A stretch of 40,143 nt of DNA from Limnohabitans sp. Rim8 (lineage in GTDB: Bacteria; Pseudomonadota; Gammaproteobacteria; Burkholderiales; Burkholderiaceae_C). A program made the position numbers and the translations under genes. The stretch covers positions 1 through 40,143 of the forward strand of contig CAMDFT010000021.1 of assembly GCA_945897795.1 (NCBI GenBank), written 5' to 3'. Positions 31,815-38,971 of the stretch are shown here, piece after piece; the stretch's first letter is position 1; every line of letters starts with the position of its first letter. A model generated the notes under the pieces. It did no database searches. It had not been told where the DNA came from and saw nothing but the letters and a program-made list of their open reading frames with translations.

Positions 31815-32792
31815 CTATTCGCTGGCCTTAAAGCCCGAGATCTTCACCGCTTCTTGCCAACGTTTGGCATCGTTGCGGGTGAAGGTCTGGAACTCTGCCG
31901 AGGTAAAGGGCAAAGGCTCGAAATCGATGGCGCGCCATTTTTCGATGATGGTCTGTGACTTGAGGACTTTGGAGAATTCGGCTTGCAGTTTGCTGATGAT
32001 GGCATCGGGTGTTCCCGCAGGCGCAGACAGGCCCGACCAGATGAAGATTTCCAGATCAGGCAGACCTTGTTCGGTGAATGTGGCCACATTGGGCAACAGG
32101 GGTGAGCGCTGCGGGCTGGTCAATGCAAGGACCTTGATCTTGCCCGATTCCACATGAGACTTGACAGCCATCAGTGGCAAAAAGGCGGCCTGCACCTGAC
32201 CCCCCAGCAAGTTCTGCACGGCCGGTGGTGTGCCGTTGAAGGGCACGTGCACCATGTTCATGCCGGTGCGCTGGTTCATGATTACCCCGGCAAAGTGCGA
32301 GGAGTTGCCGGCGGTGAATGAGGCATAAGAGACACCACCACTTTGGGTTTTGGCCCAAGCCACGAATTCCTTGACGTTGTTGGCAGGCACATTGGCCGCA
32401 TTCACGGCCAGTACCAGCGATGCCCCCAAGAAGCCGGTGACCGGTTTGTAGCTTTTTTCCGGGTCGTAAGGCAATTTGGCAAAGGTGTAGGGGTTGATGG
32501 TCATCATGCTGGTGTTGGACAAGAGCAGCGTGTAACCATCGGGTGCGGCCTGCATCACGTTCTGCGCGGCAATGATCCCGGACCCCCCGGGTTTGTTGTC
32601 CACCACAATGGGTTGGCCGGTGTTTTTCTTGAATTCCTCGGCCACCTGCCGCAAAGCGTTGTCCAGGGTGTTGCCCGGTGCAAACGGCACGACCACACGG
32701 ATGGGGCGTTCAGGAAAATTGGGGGCTTGTGCAAGGGCTGTGCCCGCGAACAGGAATGCAGCCAAGGTGAAAAGAGTTGAGCGTTTGTGCAT
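31815..32792 (-). CDS. Bug-family (TTT) periplasmic substrate-binding protein
   Basis: This 325-residue receptor has a clean signal peptide (MHKRSTLFTLAAFLFAGTAL, cut at ALA-QAP) and Bug motifs FPERPIRVVVPFAPGNTLDN, IVVDNKPGGSGIIAAQNVM, AAPDGYTLLLSNT and VHVPFNGTPPAVQNLLGGQ. It differs clearly from the other receptor in the same operon, so the two may bind different ligands, such as the growth substrate and a cleavage product. It lies 27 bases downstream of the hydrolase gene. Confidence 0.9.
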   Translation of the reverse strand: MHKRSTLFTLAAFLFAGTALAQAPNFPERPIRVVVPFAPGNTLDNALRQVAEEFKKNTGQPIVVDNKPGGSGIIAAQNVMQAAPDGYTLLLSNTSMMTINPYTFAKLPYDPEKSYKPVTGFLGASLVLAVNAANVPANNVKEFVAWAKTQSGGVSYASFTAGNSSHFAGVIMNQRTGMNMVHVPFNGTPPAVQNLLGGQVQAAFLPLMAVKSHVESGKIKVLALTSPQRSPLLPNVATFTEQGLPDLEIFIWSGLSAPAGTPDAIISKLQAEFSKVLKSQTIIEKWRAIDFEPLPFTSAEFQTFTRNDAKRWQEAVKISGFKASE

Positions 32793-32819
32793 GTGTTTCT
32801 CTAGGTGGGGTGGATGGGT

Positions 32820-33515
32820 TCAGGACAAAAGGGATGCCAGGACGTGGGCAACAGCGGGCGCTTGCTGTACGGGCAGCATGTGACCGCTTTGGGGAATGAT
32901 GCAAGTTTGGGCATGGGGAATGCATTGCGCCAATTGATGGGTCAACTGCGGCGGTGTCACGCGGTCGTGTTCGCCACACAACAGCGCCACGGGCAAACTG
33001 AGGTGGGACAACGCCTCTCGGTGATCGGCTCGACCCATGATGGCGCGAGTCTGGCGCAGAGCGGTTTCGCAACCCACCGACAACAACATCTGCCGCAAGC
33101 GTTCTTGAACGGCTTCGCTGGCTTCGTGCGTGCCAAACTTCACGATGCCCTCCACCACTTTGGGGAAGTTGGTCTGCATGGCCAACATGGTTTTTTCACG
33201 AACAGCCCGACTTTCCTCGGACTCTGGCAGCGCAGAAGTTGACAGCAAGGCTGCCGCTGAGAGAGGCCTTTGCGGCTGAGCCAGCATCTCAATGGCGACA
33301 TAACCACCCAAAGAAAAACCCGCCACCATCACCGGGGCGTTCACTGGAATATCTTCCAGCAGCCGCCAGGCATCGTGGGCCATCTCGGCAATGCTTTCCT
33401 GGGTATGCACGTTGGCGATGCGGACTGTCCAGCCGCCCGGCAGACAAGGCAGTACATCGTCCCAGACGCTGGCATCGTTGAGCATGCCGGGGATCAGCAG
33501 CAAGACCGGCTTCAT
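32820..33515 (-). CDS. alpha/beta hydrolase
   Basis: This 231-residue enzyme has a full catalytic triad pattern: nucleophile in GFSLGGY near residue 66-72, acid in LLCGEHDRVTPP near 187, and histidine in IIPQSGHMLPVQQ near the C-terminus. It is short for the family and has a small cap. Its ATG overlaps the stop of the acyl-CoA synthetase as ATGA, so they are coupled. It may hydrolyse an ester, lactone, ring-opened intermediate or CoA ester of the pathway. The specific substrate cannot be read from the sequence. Confidence 0.85.
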   Translation of the reverse strand: MKPVLLLIPGMLNDASVWDDVLPCLPGGWTVRIANVHTQESIAEMAHDAWRLLEDIPVNAPVMVAGFSLGGYVAIEMLAQPQRPLSAAALLSTSALPESEESRAVREKTMLAMQTNFPKVVEGIVKFGTHEASEAVQERLRQMLLSVGCETALRQTRAIMGRADHREALSHLSLPVALLCGEHDRVTPPQLTHQLAQCIPHAQTCIIPQSGHMLPVQQAPAVAHVLASLLS

Positions 33516-35260
33516 GAGGTGACCTCGTTGGAGGCTAAGGTTTGTGGCAGGTTGCCAGAGGCCACCAAGGCACGCAATTCCCGTTTCAAGATTTTGCCGA
33601 CCGGGTTGCGGGGCAGTTCGTCAAGCAGGATCATTTTTTCGGGCCATTTGAAGGAGGCCACTTCTTTGACATTTTTCAGGTAATCGACCAAATCCTGCAA
33701 GCAGATGTCTTGATCCGGCTGTGCCACCACCACCGCACAAACCCGCTCGCCCATGACCGGGTCGGGCAAGCCAATGACCGCACTGTCGCGCACTTTGGGG
33801 TGGCTCATGAGAAGGCCTTCGATTTCTTCCGAAGAGATGTTCATGCCGCCCCGGATCACGATGTCTTTTTGTCGCCCGCAAAAGCGGTAGAACTGCAGTT
33901 CATCGCCCGCAATTTCAAACAGATCGCCGGTGCAGTAATAGCCTTGTTCATCAAAGGCCCGAGCGGTGAGTTCGGGGGCTTTGTAATAGCCGCTGAAGAT
34001 GGTGGGGCCTTTGAAGCGCAATTCGCCAACGTACCCTTTGCTCAGGATGTCTTCGCCTGTGTCGATGTCGACCAGCCGTGTCTGGATTTTTTGGGACACA
34101 GACATTTTCCAATTGAAGCCAGGCACGCCCATGCGGGGGAAATACAGGGCGCGTTGACTGCGTTCTGGCATGTCCAGAGGGCATGAACTCAAGGCTGCGC
34201 CTTCATTGGAGCCGAAATAATTGACCACTTCGATGTCGAACTGGTTCTTCATTTCTTCCATCATCCATTCGGACAGCGGGCCACCACCCGAGCCCACGCT
34301 TTTGAGTCGGCTCAAGTCAACGCCTTGCATTTTTTCGGGTTGCTTGAGCAGCATGTTCAGCACGGCAGGCGCTGCCACGCTGTAGTCCATGGGATGGGCG
34401 CGCAGTTGCGCCACAAACACTTCCATGTCAAAGGGGTGATGGTGGTGCAAGGTGCCACCCACGACCAGCCAGGCGGCCAGACTGGAAGACACCCCTGCCA
34501 TGTTGACGAAGGGGAACGGAATCAGCAATTGGGCACCCCGTTGTAATTGCCCAGCCTGGCTGACCGATTGTCCAGCGATCAACCATTCGTTGTGATTCCT
34601 GGGCACACCCTTGGCGCGCGCTTCTGTACCGGAGGTCCAGCAGATGGTGAGCACATCGTGGGCGGTGACGCCCATGTCATGGCTGTGCTGGCGCAATTGC
34701 TGGGCGTTCCAGGTCGGCGCATCGGCCAGCAACTGGGACAGGCTCGTCACGCCATCTGGCAGGTCCTGACCCAGCGACCAGATGTGCTGCAGGCCTTCAA
34801 AGAGTGGGGCGTGCATGGCCCATTGCTGGGCCGCCGGGTAGTTGCCAATGTGCTGGGTGGTGATGGCCAGTTTGGCTTGCGTGATGGCGAAAACATGGGT
34901 GAGTTCATGCGTTCGGTACTGCACAGGCACGGGTGAAACCACGATGCCATTGATGGCGCACGCCAAGTAAATGGCATGCATCTCCACACAGTTGGGCAGT
35001 TGCATGACGATGATGTCGTCCTTGCGCAGCCCTTGCAGGTGCAACAAGGCGCAAAAGCGCCCGACTTGCGTCAGCAACTGCGCCCATGTCCAGCATTGGG
35101 GATCGTCGCCGCTGATGCTGCGACGGTTTGGGGGGTCTACGACCGCCATGTCCTGGGCTTGCTGCTCGGTCGTCTTGATGAACAGCTCGCCCATGGTTTC
35201 TTCGGTCCACCAACCCTGTTCGACATAGGCTTTTATTTTTTCGGGTGACACCAAAATCAT
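33512..35260 (-). CDS. AMP-dependent acyl-CoA synthetase
   Basis: This 582-residue enzyme adenylates a carboxylic acid and transfers it to CoA. The phosphate loop is an unusual TSGTEARAKGVPRNH, where most relatives have TSGTTGxPKG. Others are clear: NYFGSNEGAALSS, YYCTGDLFEI, GRQKDIVIRGGMNISSEEIE and, at the C-terminus, LPRNPVGKILKREL with the catalytic lysine. The start at 35260 gives the family length; the longer in-frame start at 35380 lies in the oxygenase gene. It begins two bases after the oxygenase stop and overlaps the hydrolase start. In context it would activate an acid released by C=C cleavage. Confidence 0.9.
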   Translation of the reverse strand: MILVSPEKIKAYVEQGWWTEETMGELFIKTTEQQAQDMAVVDPPNRRSISGDDPQCWTWAQLLTQVGRFCALLHLQGLRKDDIIVMQLPNCVEMHAIYLACAINGIVVSPVPVQYRTHELTHVFAITQAKLAITTQHIGNYPAAQQWAMHAPLFEGLQHIWSLGQDLPDGVTSLSQLLADAPTWNAQQLRQHSHDMGVTAHDVLTICWTSGTEARAKGVPRNHNEWLIAGQSVSQAGQLQRGAQLLIPFPFVNMAGVSSSLAAWLVVGGTLHHHHPFDMEVFVAQLRAHPMDYSVAAPAVLNMLLKQPEKMQGVDLSRLKSVGSGGGPLSEWMMEEMKNQFDIEVVNYFGSNEGAALSSCPLDMPERSQRALYFPRMGVPGFNWKMSVSQKIQTRLVDIDTGEDILSKGYVGELRFKGPTIFSGYYKAPELTARAFDEQGYYCTGDLFEIAGDELQFYRFCGRQKDIVIRGGMNISSEEIEGLLMSHPKVRDSAVIGLPDPVMGERVCAVVVAQPDQDICLQDLVDYLKNVKEVASFKWPEKMILLDELPRNPVGKILKRELRALVASGNLPQTLASNEVTS

Positions 35261-35262
35261 GT

Positions 35263-36705
35263 TTATTTCCAGCGGTTCAAAGTGTGCTGACTGACAAATG
35301 TGGCGTGAAATCCATGGGGCATGCGCCGAGGCAAGAGGATGCGGGCCACCGGCCCTTCGGCGATGCGTGCGCCTTTGCAATCGAAAACCTGGATTTCAGA
35401 GCGTTGCTCGTCCGGGTTCCAGACTGGGACCACCAAATACCCGTCGTCTTCGGATTGCGCGTTGTCACGCGGCGCAAAGCCGGGTTCGTTGTAGAAGTAC
35501 TTGGGCCCAGCGCTGTAGGCCAAATAGCCCCCCGTGCTCAAGTCGTACTTGACCAGACCCGGAAAGCGCGGCTCCTCTTTGCCGCCAAGGGGGAAGATGA
35601 TGTTGTAGGAGTAGCGGTTCTTGCGCCCTTGGTAGAGGCTGTTGATGACCGGAAACTCGGTGTTGAGCACGTCATCGATCACACGCTCATGGGTTTCCCC
35701 CGTCGCCAGGTTGAAGCGCCATTCGTACAGCATGAAATCGCGCTGGCGCAGATGGATGGTTTTTTCCAGCCGACGTCCATCGGGCTGACCATTCTCATCT
35801 TCATGCAGTCGATAGGGTGTGCCGACCATGACCACTTCATCGCCTTCTTCCCATGCATTGACCACATGCAGCATGTAGGTTGGCTTGGCCAGAAACCACC
35901 GAATTTCATGGGCTTGGCCATACCGCGGCAGCACGCCAAAGCGCGAGGGTTGGGTGGCATCAAAGCGCACTTTGTAACGACCCGCCTGCAGGGCCTCGGG
36001 GTCGGGGCGAAGCGGAAAGTCATGCAAGATGGTGTAGTGCTCGGTGATCGCCATGTCATGCGGCAAGCTCGGACCCGGCAGATCGACATCGATCTTGTGT
36101 TTGAGCTGCCGGTCTGGTCCGACCACGCCATATTGCATGAAGGGCGCTTGGAGGCTGTAGTCAAAAAACAGCAACTCTCCGGTGTGCTCATCGGGCCTGG
36201 AGTGCGCAGAGAGGCGGCTGACCGTCCCATCAAAGTCGGCTGGGCCCAGGGTTTCAAGGGTGTCAGGATCGATCGCATAAGGCATGCCGGAGCGGTACCA
36301 CATGCTGATCAGGCGACCCGCGTGGTATTTCACATCGGTGTTGGCGGTGTTCTTCTGAGGTTCGTCAGGACGGTCTTTGCGCCAGGGTTCTTTCAGGCCC
36401 TTCCACAAAGCATGCCCAGCAGCTTGCTCTTCCTGCAGGGCCGCTGTTTGAACCCAGCGGTTTCGGTAAGTCACCTGGCCATTTTCGAAGCGCACGGCAT
36501 GCAGCATGCCATCGCCGTCATAGGCGTGGTAACGCCAGTCGGGTGTGAAGTAAGCGTTGGGGCCATTGCGCACATACAAGCCATTGAGGTCCGTGGGCAC
36601 CTGCCCAATGACCTGCAGGTTGGTGAACACGTCCTCCTGGTGGATGGGGCCGTTGTTGCCATCGAGTGCCGGAATGTCGTGCACCGGCAAATCATTCAAT
36701 TGCAT
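35263..36705 (-). CDS. carotenoid-oxygenase-family cleavage dioxygenase 2
   Basis: This 480-residue enzyme, a distant paralogue of the one at the other end of the operon, has the four iron histidines in RLSAHSRPD (H168), LPHDMAITEHY (H216), MLHVVNAWEEGDE (H280) and GFHATF (H467). The N-terminus DLNGLYVRNGPNAYF and HAYDGDGMLHAV are typical. As in the paralogue, the lignostilbene-type lysine is not evident (MWYRSGMPYAID). It is the first gene after the divergent promoter region and has AGGAG seven bases before its ATG. It should cleave an isoprenoid, stilbenoid or phenylpropenoid C=C bond; which one is open. Confidence 0.88.
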   Translation of the reverse strand: MQLNDLPVHDIPALDGNNGPIHQEDVFTNLQVIGQVPTDLNGLYVRNGPNAYFTPDWRYHAYDGDGMLHAVRFENGQVTYRNRWVQTAALQEEQAAGHALWKGLKEPWRKDRPDEPQKNTANTDVKYHAGRLISMWYRSGMPYAIDPDTLETLGPADFDGTVSRLSAHSRPDEHTGELLFFDYSLQAPFMQYGVVGPDRQLKHKIDVDLPGPSLPHDMAITEHYTILHDFPLRPDPEALQAGRYKVRFDATQPSRFGVLPRYGQAHEIRWFLAKPTYMLHVVNAWEEGDEVVMVGTPYRLHEDENGQPDGRRLEKTIHLRQRDFMLYEWRFNLATGETHERVIDDVLNTEFPVINSLYQGRKNRYSYNIIFPLGGKEEPRFPGLVKYDLSTGGYLAYSAGPKYFYNEPGFAPRDNAQSEDDGYLVVPVWNPDEQRSEIQVFDCKGARIAEGPVARILLPRRMPHGFHATFVSQHTLNRWK

Positions 36706-36750
36706 GCTTTGTCTCCTGTGAGCCCCGTCTAGGGTAGGGCTTTTTTCAAC

Positions 36751-36766
36751 ACTCAGTCTAGTGAGT
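36751..36766. promoter_or_regulatory. inverted repeat ACTCA-N6-TGAGT in the divergent control region
   Basis: Perfect five-base arms lie where the -10 of the oxygenase promoter should be. It may be an IclR-type or other operator that blocks transcription of the operon. Confidence 0.4.
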
Positions 36767-36774
36767 TACTGTTT

Positions 36775-36788
36775 TTGATCCTTGTCAA
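36775..36788. promoter_or_regulatory. FNR-like box TTGAT-CCTT-GTCAA, overlapping both -35 boxes
   Basis: The half-sites are identical to those of the site at 5776. It covers the -35 hexamers of both divergent promoters, TTGTCA (36782-36787, plus) and TTGACA (36788-36783, minus). About one such match is expected by chance in 40 kb. Confidence 0.35.
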
Positions 36789-36810
36789 ATTTCGATATAT
36801 TGAATATTAT
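36782..36810 (+). promoter_or_regulatory. promoter of the IclR gene, with spacer palindrome
   Basis: TTGTCA (36782-36787) is followed after exactly 17 bases by TATTAT (36805-36810). The near-palindrome TTCGATATATTGAA (36791-36804) fills the spacer. Transcription would start about at the ATG at 36817, so the message may be leaderless. Confidence 0.6.
36783..36788 (-). promoter_or_regulatory. -35 box of the carotenoid-oxygenase operon
   Basis: A perfect TTGACA on the minus strand has no good -10 at 16-18 bases spacing. This is the pattern of an activator-dependent promoter. It overlaps the IclR -35 box. Confidence 0.4.
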
Positions 36811-36816
36811 TCCGCT

Positions 36817-37617
36817 ATGTTGAATTCTGATGCCGCCATCCACCGCGTTCCAGCGGGCTTGCAAGAGTACGCTGGGGACAAGCAATTTGCCACCACCTTG
36901 GCCAGGGGCATGGAGTTGCTGCGGTGTTTTTCGCCTGAACAGCCGGTTCTGGGGAATAAGGATTTGGTGCAAAAACTGGGTTTGCCGGCTGCCACGGTGT
37001 CTCGCTTGACCTACACCCTCATGTGCATGGGTTATCTGACCCAGACCGAGCATTACGGCAAATACCAATTGGGATCGGCCGTGATTTCTCTGGGGTTTCC
37101 CTTGTTGTCGCAGTTCACTCTGCGCCGACAAGCCAGGCCCTTGATGCAGGAGTTGGCCGAGGCGACGGGTGGGTCCATTTCCATCGGTATCCGGGACCGT
37201 TTGACCATTGTGTACATCGAGGCAGTACGTTCCTTCAACAAGCGGATTTATCCATTGGAGATTGGCACCAGCCACTCCATGGCGGGCACGGCGATTGGCC
37301 GTGCTTACTTGATGTCTTGCCGCCCGCCTGAGCGCGAAGCCTTGCTCAACCAGATTCAGGTCAAAAGCCCCCTAGACTGGCAGCGCTACGGCGGCAAATT
37401 GATGGAAAATTTGCAGCAGTATCCAAAATATGGCTGTTGCGTTTCCGTGGGGGAAGTTTTCTCCGATGTTCAAGCCGTGGCCGTTCCATTGGGTCGCATC
37501 AACCGCGGGGAACTGGCCGCCATCAACTGCTCTTTTCAAGGGCGTGAACTTGATGAGAACTGGTTACGTCAACACATTGCACCGCAATTACAAGCCGTGG
37601 TGCGGCAATTGACTTGA
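36817..37617 (+). CDS. IclR-family transcriptional regulator
   Basis: This 266-residue regulator has an IclR winged helix (FATTLARGMELLRCFSPEQP, NKDLVQKLGLPAATVSRLTY, MGYLTQTEHYGKYQLG) and the effector domain from about residue 95 (MQELAEATGGSISIGIRDRL, AGTAIGRAYLMS). IclR proteins near aromatic or acid pathways usually respond to the pathway substrate. It is divergent from the seven-gene oxygenase operon, which is the obvious target, and precedes the BenE-type permease by 32 bases. The ATG at 36817 has no Shine-Dalgarno; an in-frame TTG at 36775 lies inside the promoter. Confidence 0.9.
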   Translation: MLNSDAAIHRVPAGLQEYAGDKQFATTLARGMELLRCFSPEQPVLGNKDLVQKLGLPAATVSRLTYTLMCMGYLTQTEHYGKYQLGSAVISLGFPLLSQFTLRRQARPLMQELAEATGGSISIGIRDRLTIVYIEAVRSFNKRIYPLEIGTSHSMAGTAIGRAYLMSCRPPEREALLNQIQVKSPLDWQRYGGKLMENLQQYPKYGCCVSVGEVFSDVQAVAVPLGRINRGELAAINCSFQGRELDENWLRQHIAPQLQAVVRQLT

Positions 37618-37649
37618 GTCTCTTGCGGCTTTTTTAAAAGGAATGGTCT

Positions 37650-38876
37650 TTGCGCAATCAACTTGAAACCCCCCTGCTGACACAACGCACTTGGCGGCAA
37701 ATCCTGTCCGACTTTGGCAGCACCTATGCCGCCAATGGACTGATCGGGTTCATTTTTGCGGCCACTGGCCCTGTGGCGGTGATCTTGTCGGTGGGGACTC
37801 GTGGCGGTTTGTCGCCACAAGAGTTGGCGTCCTGGGTGTTCGGGGTGTTTTTTGTGAACGGCCTGGTCAGCATGCTGATGAGTTGGCGCTACACCACGCC
37901 GCTGGCATTTGGCTGGACGATTCCCGGCACCGTGTTGGTCGGCCCGGCCTTGCAACACCTGACTTTCCCCGAGGTGATCGGTGCGTTTTATGTCACGAGT
38001 GCTTTGGTGCTGGTGTTGGGCTTGAGTGGTTGGGTCAAGCGCTTGATGGCGGCTTTGCCCATGCCCATCGTCATGGGCATGGTGGCTGGGGTGTTTTTGC
38101 GCTTTGGCCTGGACATCGTGCGGGCGCTGCAAAGCGATGTGGCCATTGCGGCCCCGATGGTGGCCGTGTTCTTGTTGTTGTCGGCGCGTGCCGATTGGGG
38201 CAAGCGCCTGCCGCCTGTCATTGGCGCATTGTTGGTGGGGGCTTTGGCGGTGTCGGTGTCGGGCAGGCTGGATGCCTCGGCCGTGGGGCAGCTGAGTTTG
38301 GCGCAGCCGGTCATTCAGGCACCGGTTTGGTCGTTTGCCGCCATGTTGGAGTTGGTGGTGCCGCTGGCCATCACGGTGCTGGTGGTGCAAAACGGGCAGG
38401 GCGTGGCGGTGCTCAAAAACGCGGGGCACGAGCCACCCGTGAACGCGATCGCCGTGGCCTGCGGTGTGGGCGCGGCGGTGAGCGCGGTGTTTGGCGCGGT
38501 CAGCACATGCCTGACTGGGCCGACCAATGGCTTGCTCACCTCGTCGGGCGACAAGCATCGCCACTACATAGGCGCGTTGTTGTTTGGTGTGCTGGCTTTG
38601 CTGTTCGGCCTGATGGCGCCCACCTTCACCGGCTTGATGCTGGCTGCACCCAAAGAATTCATCATGGTGCTGGGCGGTCTGGCCATGCTGCGCGTGTTGC
38701 AAGGGGCGTTTGTGGCCTCGTTTGGTGCGGGCAAATTCTCACTGGGCGCTTTGGTCAGTCTGCTGGTCACGGTGGCCGACATCGGCCTGTTCAGCATCGG
38801 CGCGGCCTTCTGGGGTTTGGTGGTCGGGTTTGCGGTGTCGTGGTGGATGGAACGGGGTGATTTTCAGAAAACTTGA
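37650..38876 (+). CDS. BenE-family benzoate/H+ symporter-like permease
   Basis: This 408-residue inner-membrane protein has about 10-12 hydrophobic segments and belongs to the BenE family of benzoate transporters. Typical sequence includes ANGLIGFIFAATGPVAVIL, TTPLAFGWTIPGTVLV, LPMPIVMGMVAGVFLRFG and GPTNGLLTSSG. The start is a TTG at 37650 with AAGGA seven bases upstream; the nearby ATG at 37643 is in another frame. It follows the IclR gene on the same strand and is probably co-transcribed. Import of an aromatic acid fits the neighbouring CoA-synthetase operon but is not proven. Confidence 0.88.
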   Translation: MRNQLETPLLTQRTWRQILSDFGSTYAANGLIGFIFAATGPVAVILSVGTRGGLSPQELASWVFGVFFVNGLVSMLMSWRYTTPLAFGWTIPGTVLVGPALQHLTFPEVIGAFYVTSALVLVLGLSGWVKRLMAALPMPIVMGMVAGVFLRFGLDIVRALQSDVAIAAPMVAVFLLLSARADWGKRLPPVIGALLVGALAVSVSGRLDASAVGQLSLAQPVIQAPVWSFAAMLELVVPLAITVLVVQNGQGVAVLKNAGHEPPVNAIAVACGVGAAVSAVFGAVSTCLTGPTNGLLTSSGDKHRHYIGALLFGVLALLFGLMAPTFTGLMLAAPKEFIMVLGGLAMLRVLQGAFVASFGAGKFSLGALVSLLVTVADIGLFSIGAAFWGLVVGFAVSWWMERGDFQKT

Positions 38877-38971
38877 TGTGTGAGCGTCAGCGCCTATGTC
38901 CAACGTGTAAGCTGGTGCAGACGGGGTCGGCTTCCCATTGATTTCGCTCACCGCATCTTTAAGGGCCTTTC

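Noticed and set aside
35245-36732. 495-codon plus-strand frame over oxygenase 2
   Set aside because: Although longer than the real gene, it has no domain, while the minus strand has all four iron histidines.
37691-38860. 389-codon plus-strand frame in another phase of the BenE-type gene
   Set aside because: The other phase gives a typical BenE permease; this one is a glycine- and arginine-rich artefact, not a frameshift.
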